Assembly: GCF_036227605.1 (NCBI RefSeq)
Contig: NZ_CP109487.1
Coordinates: forward strand, 7,191,501-7,255,500
DNA: 64,000 nucleotides
Direction: 5' to 3'
From: Streptomyces sp. NBC_01439
GTDB lineage: Bacteria; Actinomycetota; Actinomycetes; Streptomycetales; Streptomycetaceae
Position numbers and translations under genes: made by a program. This document shows positions 29,013 through 38,366 of this stretch, one piece after another. Under the pieces are notes generated by a model. That model was given only the letters and a program-made list of their open reading frames with translations. It did no database searches and was not told the DNA's origin. Position 1 is the first letter of the stretch, and the number at the start of each line of letters is the position of its first letter.

Positions 29013-29656
29013 GCCAAGCGCCCTCCCTCAAGGGTGCGGCGGTCGGCAGGCGCATCGGCATCGGGCTCATGTACGGGCTCTGGAAGCCGCGCGTACTGGG
29101 GGCCTGGAAGGTGCCCGCCTCGGGCCCCGTCATCCTCGCCGTGAACCACTCGCACAACATCGACGGCCCCATGGTCATGGGCACCGCGCCCAGACCGCTG
29201 CACTTCCTGATCAAGAAGGAAGCGTACGTGGGCCCGCTCGGCCCCTTCCTCGAAGGGATCGGGCAGGTCAAGGTCGACCGCGGCGGTCCCGACCGGACGG
29301 CGATAGGGCGCGCCCTCGGCGTGCTCGACAATGGAGGGGCCCTGGGGATATTTCCCGAGGGCACCCGGGGCGAGGGAGACTTCGCCTCGCTGCGCGCGGG
29401 CCTCGCGTACTTCGCGGTCCGCAGCGGCGCCCCCGTCGTCCCCGTGGCCGTCCTGGGCAGCGGAGACACCCCGGGCCGGGTCGTCAAGGGCCTGCCGGCC
29501 CTCAAGAGCCGGGTCGACGTCGTCTTCGGCTCGGCCTTCGACGCGGGTGACGGCAGTGGCCGCCGTACCCGTACCGCGCTGGACGAGGCCACCGTACGCA
29601 TCCAGGACCGGCTGACCGCCCACCTGGCCGACGCCAAGCGCCTCACCGGGCGCTGA
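29009..29656 (+). CDS. 1-acyl-sn-glycerol-3-phosphate acyltransferase (PlsC-like)
   Basis: Membrane-associated acyltransferase of phospholipid synthesis. 215 residues. It has the NHSHNIDGP motif (catalytic HX4D), [20 protein letters not shown], the phosphate-binding [12 protein letters not shown], and a [13 protein letters not shown] segment, i.e. all four acyltransferase blocks in order. The N-terminus has a short hydrophobic stretch ([12 protein letters not shown]). Starts within the cmk stop codon. The acyl and acceptor specificity cannot be read from the sequence. Confidence 0.9.
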   Translation: MSQAPSLKGAAVGRRIGIGLMYGLWKPRVLGAWKVPASGPVILAVNHSHNIDGPMVMGTAPRPLHFLIKKEAYVGPLGPFLEGIGQVKVDRGGPDRTAIGRALGVLDNGGALGIFPEGTRGEGDFASLRAGLAYFAVRSGAPVVPVAVLGSGDTPGRVVKGLPALKSRVDVVFGSAFDAGDGSGRRTRTALDEATVRIQDRLTAHLADAKRLTGR

Positions 29657-29732
29657 GCGAGACTTGAAACCAGTAGTGGAACCGCGCTGCGCGGGCACCA
29701 CCGATCACCACGAACGACGAGGAACGGACTTC

Positions 29733-31196
29733 ATGAACGACCAGCACGACCACGGAGCACTTGGCGATGCCGAGTACGCGGAGTTCATGGAGCTCGCCGC
29801 GGAAGAGGGCTTCGACCTCGAAGAGGTCGAAGGCGCGATCGAGGAGGCCGGTCACGGCCCGCTCCCCGTCCTCGCCGTCGTCGGCCGCCCGAACGTCGGC
29901 AAGTCGACCCTGGTGAACCGGATCATCGGCCGCCGCGAGGCGGTCGTCGAGGACAAGCCCGGCGTCACCCGCGACCGCGTCACGTACGAGGCCGAGTGGG
30001 CCGGCCGCCGCTTCAAGGTCGTCGACACCGGAGGCTGGGAGCAGGACGTCCTCGGCATCGACGCCTCCGTCGCCGCCCAGGCCGAGTACGCCATCGAGGC
30101 CGCCGACGCGGTCGTCTTCGTCGTCGACTCCAAGGTCGGCGCCACCGACACCGACGAGGCCGTCGTACGGCTGCTGCGCAAGGCGGGCAAGCCCGTCGTG
30201 CTCTGCGCCAACAAGGTCGACGGCCAGAGCGGCGAGTCCGACGCGGCCTCCCTGTGGTCGCTCGGCCTCGGCATGCCGCACCCGGTCTCCTCGCTGCACG
30301 GCCGCGGCACCGGTGACATGCTCGACGCCGTCCTGGAGGCCCTGCCCGAGGCCCCCGAGCAGACCTTCGGCGGCGCCGCCCCCGGCGGCCCGCGCCGCAT
30401 CGCGCTGATCGGCCGCCCGAACGTCGGCAAGTCCTCGCTGCTCAACAAGGTGGCGAAGGAGGACCGCGTCGTCGTCAACGAGTTGGCCGGCACCACCCGC
30501 GACCCGGTCGACGAGCTGATCGAACTCGGTGGCATCACCTGGAAGTTCGTCGACACCGCCGGTATCCGCAAGAAGGTCCACCTGCAGCAGGGTGCCGACT
30601 ACTACGCCTCCCTGCGCACGGCCGCCGCCGTCGAGAAGGCGGAGGTCGCGGTGATCCTGATCGACACCACCGAGACCATCAGCGTCCAGGACCAGCGCAT
30701 CATCACGATGGCCGTCGAGGCGGGCCGCGCGATCGTGATCGCGTACAACAAGTGGGACGAGCTCGACGAGGAGCGCCGCTACTACCTCGAGCGCGAGATC
30801 GAGACCGAGATGCAGCAGGTCTCCTGGGCGCCCCGGGTGAACGTCTCGGCGCTCACCGGCCGCCACATGGAGAAGCTGGTCCCGGCGATCGAGACGGCCC
30901 TCGCCGGCTGGGAGACCCGCGTCCCCACCGGCCGGCTGAACGCCTTCCTCGGTGAGGTCGTCGCCGCCCACCCGCACCCGATCCGTGGCGGCAAGCAGCC
31001 CCGCATCCTGTTCGGTACCCAGGCGGGCAGCAAGCCGCCGCGGTTCGTCCTCTTCGCCTCCGGCTTCCTGGAGCACGGCTACCGGCGCTTCATCGAGCGC
31101 CGCCTGCGCGAGGAGTTCGGCTTCGAGGGCACCCCGATCCACATCTCGGTGCGGGTGCGCGAGAAGCGCGGCGCCCAGTACAAGAAGAAGAAGTAG
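29733..31196 (+). CDS. der: Ribosome biogenesis GTPase Der (EngA)
   Basis: Double-GTPase needed for 50S assembly. 487 residues. An acidic N-terminal extension of about 48 residues is typical of actinobacterial Der. G1 of domain 1 is [17 protein letters not shown]1 of domain 2 is [20 protein letters not shown] and DTAG switch II motifs and NKVD / NKWD G4 motifs are all present. A C-terminal KH-like domain follows (RIPTG-like [20 protein letters not shown]). ATG 29733 has GAGGAA about 9 nt upstream. Confidence 0.96.
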   Translation: MNDQHDHGALGDAEYAEFMELAAEEGFDLEEVEGAIEEAGHGPLPVLAVVGRPNVGKSTLVNRIIGRREAVVEDKPGVTRDRVTYEAEWAGRRFKVVDTGGWEQDVLGIDASVAAQAEYAIEAADAVVFVVDSKVGATDTDEAVVRLLRKAGKPVVLCANKVDGQSGESDAASLWSLGLGMPHPVSSLHGRGTGDMLDAVLEALPEAPEQTFGGAAPGGPRRIALIGRPNVGKSSLLNKVAKEDRVVVNELAGTTRDPVDELIELGGITWKFVDTAGIRKKVHLQQGADYYASLRTAAAVEKAEVAVILIDTTETISVQDQRIITMAVEAGRAIVIAYNKWDELDEERRYYLEREIETEMQQVSWAPRVNVSALTGRHMEKLVPAIETALAGWETRVPTGRLNAFLGEVVAAHPHPIRGGKQPRILFGTQAGSKPPRFVLFASGFLEHGYRRFIERRLREEFGFEGTPIHISVRVREKRGAQYKKKK

Positions 31197-31230
31197 GAGC
31201 CGGGCGGGGACTCCGTCGGACTCCGAGGGG

Positions 31231-31647
31231 TCAGTAGCCCCGGCGCGGAGCGGGCGGCAGGGCCGCCGGGACGTGTGCCGTCCCGGTCTGGTGCTGCCGC
31301 CCGTCGGCGTATCCGGGGCTGCCCGCGTACGAATACGCCGGCAGCGGCTGCGGGGCGTACGAGGGCTGCCAGCCGTCGACGCGCTGCCAGGCGGAGCCGT
31401 TCCAACCGCTGCCGTACGAGGTGCCGCTCGTGTACGAGCCCCCGTAGGCGAAGGCCGTGAACCCGTGGTCCTCCTCGCCCGTACGGTCGCCCGGCAGCGC
31501 CCGGAAGGCGCGCAGGTACTCCGAGTACAGCGTGTCGTAGATCGGGGTGTGCGAGTCGGCCGGAGGGGTGTCCCGGTCCCGTGCGGGACGCATCGCGGGG
31601 ACGGTGCTCGGATAGGACGGGGCGCGGGAGGAGTCGTATGCATGCAC
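31231..31647 (-). CDS. Hypothetical Tyr/Pro/Ser-rich small protein
   Basis: 138 residues; no domain that I recognise. Charged N-terminal half with TPIYDTLYSEYLRAFRALPG (amphipathic, possibly helical), then a low-complexity half rich in Tyr, Ser, Gly and Pro (GGSYTSGTSYGSGWNGSAWQ). It converges on der with a 34-nt gap. I recall similar proteins in other Streptomyces after der, but cannot give a role. Coding status rests on codon bias and the conserved position, so it is less certain than its neighbours. Confidence 0.6.
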   Translation of the reverse strand: MHAYDSSRAPSYPSTVPAMRPARDRDTPPADSHTPIYDTLYSEYLRAFRALPGDRTGEEDHGFTAFAYGGSYTSGTSYGSGWNGSAWQRVDGWQPSYAPQPLPAYSYAGSPGYADGRQHQTGTAHVPAALPPAPRRGY

Positions 31648-31707
31648 GTATCAGCCAACGAAACCGGCGCGTTGCGGATGCGGGGTGACAGGTGAGGAAA
31701 CACAGAT

Positions 31708-31745
31708 CGCCGGGGGTGTGCGGGACGGACCGCACACCCCCGGCG
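31708..31745 (-). terminator. Strong hairpin after the SseB-like gene
   Basis: Perfect 16-bp stem CGCCGGGGGTGTGCGG/CCGCACACCCCCGGCG with loop GACGGA. It lies downstream of the minus-strand gene ending at 31801. Confidence 0.75.
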
Positions 31746-31800
31746 CACGCCGCCCGGCCCCACGCCAAGGGGCTCGGCGGCCGTTCTCGTACCGGCGGGG

Positions 31801-32628
31801 TCAGGCGCCGGGCGTACCCGCCAGCGGCATCGCGGCGGCCACGAGCTTGCCCGCGGCGGCGGCCTTGTCCAGGGCGTCGCGCAGCAGGTCCTCGCGGGGC
31901 TGCTGGCCGATGGAGCCGACCGGGGCGGCGTAGATGAGCACGCGCTGGGTCTTGTTGACGGCGGCCCGCCAGCCGTCGGTGACCGACAGCGCCTGGTGCG
32001 CCTGCCACCAGGCGACCTGGCCGGTGCCGTCGTTGCCCGGCTGCAGGACGGCGTGCAGCTGGCCCGCGGCGAGCAGGACCGACCAGCCGCCGAGGAGGGT
32101 GGGGACCTCGGTGGTGTCGGTGACCGGGATGAACCCCTGCTCGATGAGGAGCGGCAGGAAGTCGTCGCCGGGGCCGTCGCTGCCGGGGCGGGCGATGGGC
32201 GCGGTCGGCTCGACGACCAGGGCGGGGTGCAGCTCCCCGGCGATCAGGATCAGGCCGCTGGTGATGCCGAGGACGGCCTGGCCGCCGGGCACGTTCTGCG
32301 GGGCGGCGCCGGGGCCACCGGCGGCGGCCGGGCTGTCGCCGGTGATGCTGCGGACGGCGCCCTGGAGCTGCTCCTCGGAGACCGAGACCACCTGCGAGGG
32401 GATGCAGGTGGCGTGGGCGAAGGCGAGGACGGCGGTCTCCTCGCCGACGAACAGCACCGTGCTGGTGCGGTCGTTCTCGGGGTCGCCCGGGGTGCGGCAG
32501 GAGGTGCAGTCGTAACTGCGCGGCGCGTCCTCGCCGACGAGCAGCCTGTCGGCTTCTTCGTCACCGATCTCGGCACGTACCTCATCACTGACGTCGAGCA
32601 TGCGCGGCACGGGGTGGCTCCTCGGCAT
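31801..32628 (-). CDS. Hypothetical protein, SseB-like region possible
   Basis: 275-residue cytoplasmic protein with no motif I can name firmly. Its N-terminal part has a CTSC pair (SYDCTSCRTPGDPEN) and a later single Cys (HATCIPSQVV), suggesting a small metal or redox site. The middle has LILIAGELHPALVVEPTAPI and LLGGWSVLLAAGQLHAVLQP, reminiscent of SseB-type repeats. The C-terminus is Ala-rich (DALDKAAAAGKLVAAAMPLA). ATG 32628 gives the full conserved-looking start; ATG 32601 is an alternative. Transcribed divergently from the Rpf-like gene. Confidence 0.65.
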   Translation of the reverse strand: MPRSHPVPRMLDVSDEVRAEIGDEEADRLLVGEDAPRSYDCTSCRTPGDPENDRTSTVLFVGEETAVLAFAHATCIPSQVVSVSEEQLQGAVRSITGDSPAAAGGPGAAPQNVPGGQAVLGITSGLILIAGELHPALVVEPTAPIARPGSDGPGDDFLPLLIEQGFIPVTDTTEVPTLLGGWSVLLAAGQLHAVLQPGNDGTGQVAWWQAHQALSVTDGWRAAVNKTQRVLIYAAPVGSIGQQPREDLLRDALDKAAAAGKLVAAAMPLAGTPGA

Positions 32629-32691
32629 AGGTGCGGGTCCGGGAGGCTCCCGGCTCGCCGGGCTCAACGGTCGAGCGGCGGCCGGGGTCAC

Positions 32692-33644
<953 letters not shown>

Positions 33645-33741
33645 CCGGGGCGCCCGGGCCGTCCGCGCGTTGCGCGCTGCCCCGAGGGCGCTGACCCTGG
33701 AAACGACGAGCCGAACGGCTCGGACACCGGTGGTGAGCCAG

Positions 33742-34284
33742 ATGGTTCTGAGCAGACGCCCGCGCGTCCACCCGCGCGCACCCGCACGCGCCGCGGCCTG
33801 TGCGGCGGCCGCGGTCCTGCTGGCCCTACCGGCGGCCGTGGGATGGTCCTCGCCCGCAGTGGCGGCCGGGGCCCAGGACCCACCGTCCGCCGCGGCCGGG
33901 ATCCTGCCGGCCGTGGACGGGCCCGCGGACCCCGAGGCGGCCAAGGCGCAGATCGAGAAGAACTGGACCGCGTTCTTCGACCCGAAGACCCCGACCGACG
34001 AGAAGGCCGAGCTGTTGCAGCACGGCGACCTGCTCAAGGTGCTGCTCGACGGCTTCTCGGCCGGTGCCGAAGCGGCCAGGACCTCCGTCAAGGTCACCGA
34101 CGTCGCCTTCACCTCGCCCACCGGGGCCGAGGTGACCTACGACCTGTTGGTCGGCGACGAGACGGTGCTGCCCGGCAGCAAGGGGACCGTGGTGTTCGAG
34201 GACGGGGTCTGGAAGGTCTCCCTGAAGACCCTCTGCGCGCTCGTCGAGCTCAGCGGCGCCGAAGCGCCACCGCTGCTCTGCTGA
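33742..34284 (+). CDS. Secreted hypothetical protein (low-molecular-weight, NTF2-like region)
   Basis: 180 residues from ATG 33742. N-terminal signal peptide with an Arg/Pro-rich n-region, hydrophobic core ACAAAAVLLALPAAV and a probable cleavage near SSPAVAAGA. The mature part has QIEKNWTAFFDPKTPTDEKA, LLQHGDLLKVLLDGFSAG, and TSPTGAEVTYDLLVGDETVL. This pattern of Asn-Trp-x3-Phe-D followed by beta strands is seen in actinobacterial secreted NTF2-like/low-MW antigen (MTB12-type) proteins. Two C-terminal Cys could form a disulphide. Function unknown. Start uncertain (GTG 33733 also possible). Confidence 0.7.
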   Translation: MVLSRRPRVHPRAPARAAACAAAAVLLALPAAVGWSSPAVAAGAQDPPSAAAGILPAVDGPADPEAAKAQIEKNWTAFFDPKTPTDEKAELLQHGDLLKVLLDGFSAGAEAARTSVKVTDVAFTSPTGAEVTYDLLVGDETVLPGSKGTVVFEDGVWKVSLKTLCALVELSGAEAPPLLC

Positions 34285-34321
34285 GGCCCGGCCGGTCGCG
34301 GAGCGCTGGCAGACTCTGGGG

Positions 34322-35302
34322 ATGCTCGATACCTCCGCACGACTGCTGCGCCTGCTTTCCCTGCTGCAGGCCCACCGCGAATGGACCGGGGCCGATCTCG
34401 CGGACCGCCTCGGGGTCACCGCGCGGACGGTCCGGCGCGACGTGGACCGGTTGCGGGAGCTCGGGTATCCGGTGAACGCCAGCCCCGGGACCGGCGGCGG
34501 CTACCAGTTGGGCGCGGGGGCCGAGCTGCCGCCGCTGCTGCTGGACGACGACGAGGCCGTGGCCGTCGCCGTGGGCCTGCGGACCGCAGCCGGCAACGGG
34601 GTCGAAGGCATCGGGGAGGCCTCCGTACGCGCCCTCGCGAAGCTGGAGCAGGTGCTGCCGTCGCGGCTGCGCCGCAGGGTGTCCGCACTCAACGACTTCA
34701 CCGTGCCCATGCTGCGCGGCGCCCAGCGGTCCACGGTGGACCCCTCGGTGCTGACCGAGCTGGCCTCGGTCTGCCGGGACGGCGAGCGGCTGCGCTTCGG
34801 GTACCGCGACCACGAGGGGAACGTCAGCCGCCGCACCGTCGAACCGCACCGGCTGGTGTGCACCGAGCGGCGCTGGTACCTGGTCGCCTGGGACCTGGAC
34901 CGGGAGGCGTGGCGGACCTTCCGCGCCGACCGGATCGAGCCCAGGCCCCCGCACGGACCGCGCTTCACCCCGCGCCCGGCGCCCGCCGAAGACCTCGCCG
35001 CGTACGTCTCCGAGGGCGTGTCGCAGCGGGCGTACGCCGCCCGCGCGGTGGTGCGGCTGAAGGTTTCGGCGCAGGACGCGGCACGGATCATCGGGCCGAG
35101 CGACGGGGTCCTGGAACCCGTCGACGGGCAGAGCTGTCTGCTGCGCACCGGGGCCGTGAACCTGGACGTTCTGGTGATTCACGTCATGCTGCTCGGTTGT
35201 GAGTTCGAAGTGGTCGAGCCGCCGGAGCTGACGGATCGGATCAGGGCCGCACGGGATCTCCTGGGTAGGGCCGTGGAGGCCGGAGAAGTGCAGGAAATGT
35301 AG
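34322..35302 (+). CDS. WYL-domain transcriptional regulator
   Basis: 326-residue DNA-binding protein. The N-terminal winged HTH reads LLSLLQAHREWTGADLADRL then GVTARTVRRDVDRLRELGYP. The central WYL domain has LRFGYRDHEGNVSRRTVEPH and RRWYLVAWDLDREAWRTFRADRI, containing the conserved basic/aromatic residues for nucleic-acid or nucleotide ligand binding. A WCX extension ends the protein. WYL regulators often respond to DNA/RNA ligands or damage; here no obvious target lies beside it. Terminated by a 17-bp hairpin. Confidence 0.9.
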   Translation: MLDTSARLLRLLSLLQAHREWTGADLADRLGVTARTVRRDVDRLRELGYPVNASPGTGGGYQLGAGAELPPLLLDDDEAVAVAVGLRTAAGNGVEGIGEASVRALAKLEQVLPSRLRRRVSALNDFTVPMLRGAQRSTVDPSVLTELASVCRDGERLRFGYRDHEGNVSRRTVEPHRLVCTERRWYLVAWDLDREAWRTFRADRIEPRPPHGPRFTPRPAPAEDLAAYVSEGVSQRAYAARAVVRLKVSAQDAARIIGPSDGVLEPVDGQSCLLRTGAVNLDVLVIHVMLLGCEFEVVEPPELTDRIRAARDLLGRAVEAGEVQEM

Positions 35303-35505
35303 GGGAGCTGAGGGGGATTCAACTGGTCTGGTCCAAGGGGATCGTGGCAATCCCGGACAGGAATTCGGCCGCGTTCCGAACAAATTCCAAACCGTCTGGA
35401 CCCCGGGCGTGTCGCGGACCGGTAAACAATTTGCGGCTGTTGATATTCTGTGACACAAGCGTGACCCGGGACGGACGAACGTCCGGGCGTGGCGCTGACG
35501 AACGG

Positions 35506-35543
35506 CGAAGGCGGGCCGGGTCCGAGGACCCGGCCCGCCTTCG
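35506..35543. terminator. Bidirectional hairpin between WYL and PAP2 genes
   Basis: Perfect 17-bp stem (CGAAGGCGGGCCGGGTC and complement) with a CGAG loop, followed by TGTGT. It sits between convergent genes. The preceding 200 nt (35303-35505) hold no ORF and include a low-G+C patch at about 35380-35460. Confidence 0.85.
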
Positions 35544-35588
35544 TGTGTCGCGGGGAGAGGGGTGCGTACCGCCCCCGCGGTGGGACCG

Positions 35589-36692
35589 TCAGCCGCCGGC
35601 GACCGGACGGGCCGCGGCCCCCCGGGTGGTGGCCCGTTCGGTGTGCGCCGGGCGGCGGCTGCCGTTCGGCGTGGCCGGGGTCCGCTCGGAGCGGATCACG
35701 TGCGGGCGGCCGGCCGGGTGCGCGGCGGGCCGGGCGGTGGGGGAGTGCGCGGTGACGGTGGCCGGCGCGGCCGCGGTGGTCGTGACGGGCTGCGGGGCCG
35801 GCTCCTCAACGGTGGCGGTGGCAGTGGCAGCGGTGGTGGCGGCTTGCGCGGCGCTCCGCAACTGCCACTTGCCGCCCGCCGAGAGCAGCGGGGTGAGCAC
35901 GGAGACGACCGGCGCGGGCATCCGTCCGGTCTCGGCGCGGCGGCGCAGCAGCTCGCGCACGTCGAAGACGTAGGCCTCGGTCCGGGCGATGAGCGGCTCG
36001 AACCAGGGGAGGGCCAGCATGATCAGCAGGCCCGCGGACCATCCGAGCAGGACGTCGCTGACCCAGTGGGTGCCGAGGTACACGGTGGTGGCGCCGACGC
36101 TCAGCGAGACGACCGCGGACACCACGGACAACACCCGGCGGGTGACCCCGGTGGAGGCCAGGTAGGCCAGGATCCCCCAGGTCACCACGGCGTTGGCGGT
36201 GTGACCGGAAGGGAATATATCGCCACCGGCGAAGAGTTCGGCGGATCCGATCTGCGTGGCGTAGTGCGGACCGAGCCGGCCGAGGCCGAGCTTGACGGAC
36301 CCGACGGTGATGTTGAGCAGCAGCAGCGCCACGCCGAGGGTGATCAGCGGGCGGAGGGTGTGCTGCCGCCAGGAGCGCCAGCCGAGCCAGGCGGCGACCA
36401 TGACCGCGGTGGGTCCGCGCTGGCCCAGGACGACCAGGTAGTCGAGGAAGGCGTGCAGCTGCGGCCACTGCTCGTAGGGCCGGAAGAACATGATCTGCCA
36501 GTCCAGGCGGACCAGCCAAGAAGTGGTCAGGACCGCGACCACGATTGCGAGATAGAAGGCGAGGGTCGATCCCAGGAGTACGACGCGGTGCCGGCTCATC
36601 TGCGGGGTTTGCAGATGAGCCGGTCGCTCTGGTTCCCGGTCCAGCCGGGCGAACACCCGCTCCAGACGGGTCAGGATTTGGTCGGTACGCAC
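35589..36692 (-). CDS. PAP2-family membrane phosphatase-like protein
   Basis: 367 residues, about six transmembrane helices followed by an ~90-residue Ala/Thr/Pro-rich cytoplasmic or external tail. The PAP2 landmarks are visible: VKLGLGRLGP (motif 1), IFPSGHTANAVV (motif 2 with its His), and TTVYLGTHWVSDVLLG (motif 3 with His and Asp). In both motif 1 (KX6RP reads GP at the Arg) and motif 3 (SR reads TT) the conserved Arg is missing, so phosphate binding may be altered. GTG 36692 is the likely start. The 240-nt gap upstream is A+T-richer and probably contains promoters. Confidence 0.87.
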   Translation of the reverse strand: MRTDQILTRLERVFARLDREPERPAHLQTPQMSRHRVVLLGSTLAFYLAIVVAVLTTSWLVRLDWQIMFFRPYEQWPQLHAFLDYLVVLGQRGPTAVMVAAWLGWRSWRQHTLRPLITLGVALLLLNITVGSVKLGLGRLGPHYATQIGSAELFAGGDIFPSGHTANAVVTWGILAYLASTGVTRRVLSVVSAVVSLSVGATTVYLGTHWVSDVLLGWSAGLLIMLALPWFEPLIARTEAYVFDVRELLRRRAETGRMPAPVVSVLTPLLSAGGKWQLRSAAQAATTAATATATVEEPAPQPVTTTAAAPATVTAHSPTARPAAHPAGRPHVIRSERTPATPNGSRRPAHTERATTRGAAARPVAGG

Positions 36693-36934
36693 TCAATCGA
36701 CGTTACCGCCCGTCGATGGTCGGCCCGGGCGAATCGCGGGCTTTGTGATGACCATGTGATGTGGAGTTGGTCTCATGCGGGGCTTAATTCCCGCTATTTC
36801 GACAGTGGTTGGTCGTCCCTTGATCCACGGTCTCGGGGAATTGTTTCGCCCGATTATCCGGACTTTATTGCCGAGAAGGTCATTTCTTTTGCTGAAAGAT
36901 GGATCGGAATGACTCATTCCGTGACATGGGGGGC

Positions 36935-38050
36935 CTACGGGGGACCCGAGCCGTTCAGCCAGAACGCCCCGTAGACCGCCGAGATCAGGGCCAGCGCACC
37001 CACCACCGAGGCCGCCCGCCCGGTCCGCCACCGTGCCAGCGCCACCGCCGGCGGCAGCAGCAGCGGGAAGGCGGGCAGCAACAGCCGGGGCTTGGAACCG
37101 AAGTACCCGGACGCGCACAGCGCCAGCGCCACGACGATCCCGCAGTACACGAGCAGCGGCACCGGCTGCCGCTGCTGGACGCACTTCCCGTACAGCCAGA
37201 GCACCAGCACGACCCCCGCGATCAGCCCCACCCCGGCGAGGAACGCGGACGAGGCCAGCTTCGTTCCGATGAACCCCGCGAACGCCCAGCCGCCGTCGAA
37301 ACCGTTGCCCCAGCCGCCCTGCACGTCCAGGTAGCCCAGCAGCCCGCCCCCGGTGCGCGCGCCGACCCACAGCACGTACGCCGCCGCACCCATCGGAGCC
37401 AGCAGCGCCCCCGCGACCGTCCGCCAGGACCGCTCCCCGCGCCGCCAGGCCATCGCCGCGGCCACCCACACCGCCGCGACCACAGCCGCCCCGACCGGGC
37501 GGGTCAGTCCGGCGCCGGCCGCGAGCAGTCCCGCCGTCAGCCACCGTCCGCGCAGGGCCCCGTACAGCGCCCAGGCGGCCAGGGCCGTGAACAGCGACTC
37601 GCTGTACGCCATGGACTGCACGATCGCGACCGGCAGCGCCGCCCAGACCGCGACCGCGAACACCCCGGCCCGACGGCCGTGGACCAGCTCGGCCACCGCG
37701 AAGATCCCCCAGGCCGCGGCGAGCCCCGCGACCACCGACACCACCAGACCCGCAGAGCCGTACGAGAGCCCGGTCACGGCCGACACCGCCCGTTCCAGCC
37801 ACGGCAGCAGCGGGAAGAAGGCCAGGTTCGAGTGGACGTCCCCGTTCGGGAGGAGCACCTCGTACCCGTACCCCTCCGCGGCGATGCGGGCGTACCAGAG
37901 CGAGTCCCAGCGGGCCGACAACAGCGTGTGCGGGCTACTGCCGACCGCCGCGCCCCATGCCGCGAGCACGGTCAGCCCGAGCAGCCGCACCGCCGCGAAG
38001 ACGGCCAGTGCGGGCACGGCCCGTCGCAATCCAAGATCTTCCACAGGCAT
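36935..38050 (-). CDS. Polytopic mannosyltransferase-like membrane protein
   Basis: 371 residues with about nine hydrophobic segments. An N-terminal periplasmic loop contains ARWDSLWYARIAAEGYGYE, close to the WDSxWY...GY motif of PIG-V/actinobacterial mannosyltransferases (GT-C fold), whose Asp would bind polyprenyl-phosphate-sugar. HSNLAFFPLLPWLERAVSAV and SMAYSESLFTALAAWALYGA continue the family pattern. It likely adds mannose from a lipid-linked donor to a wall or secreted acceptor. ATG 38050. Confidence 0.8.
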   Translation of the reverse strand: MPVEDLGLRRAVPALAVFAAVRLLGLTVLAAWGAAVGSSPHTLLSARWDSLWYARIAAEGYGYEVLLPNGDVHSNLAFFPLLPWLERAVSAVTGLSYGSAGLVVSVVAGLAAAWGIFAVAELVHGRRAGVFAVAVWAALPVAIVQSMAYSESLFTALAAWALYGALRGRWLTAGLLAAGAGLTRPVGAAVVAAVWVAAAMAWRRGERSWRTVAGALLAPMGAAAYVLWVGARTGGGLLGYLDVQGGWGNGFDGGWAFAGFIGTKLASSAFLAGVGLIAGVVLVLWLYGKCVQQRQPVPLLVYCGIVVALALCASGYFGSKPRLLLPAFPLLLPPAVALARWRTGRAASVVGALALISAVYGAFWLNGSGPP

Positions 38051-38366
38051 GATTATCGGTGGCGGCGGTCATACGCCCCTCAAGGGCCGGAGCCGGGGCC
38101 GGAAGCGCGGCAACGGAGAAACCACGCGTCGTGAGCGTGCGTGTACACGGGGGAAGGATGGCGGCGGAGGGAGTGGCACACGCCACACGGGGGCCGCCGC
38201 CGGGATGAGAGCTTGACCACGTGTCGGGCAGACGAACTCGCGTACGCTGACCGTTCACTCGCGTGTCGATGCCGGACCCCGTTGGACGCCGCACAGCGCA
38301 CCACCCCCCGTGGCTCCACAAGACGCTGGTCCGCCGAGCCCGAGGGATCACCTGGGAGGTACATGC
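38051..38366. other. Divergent spacer upstream of the MFS gene
   Basis: About 315 nt without a credible gene. TTGACC at about 38213 and TACGCT at about 38243 are 24 bp apart, too far for a standard promoter. I see no operator palindrome. Confidence 0.4.

Noticed and set aside
38213..38248. Promoter of the MFS gene (TTGACC...TACGCT)
   Set aside because: Spacing of 24 bp is outside the usual 16-19 bp.
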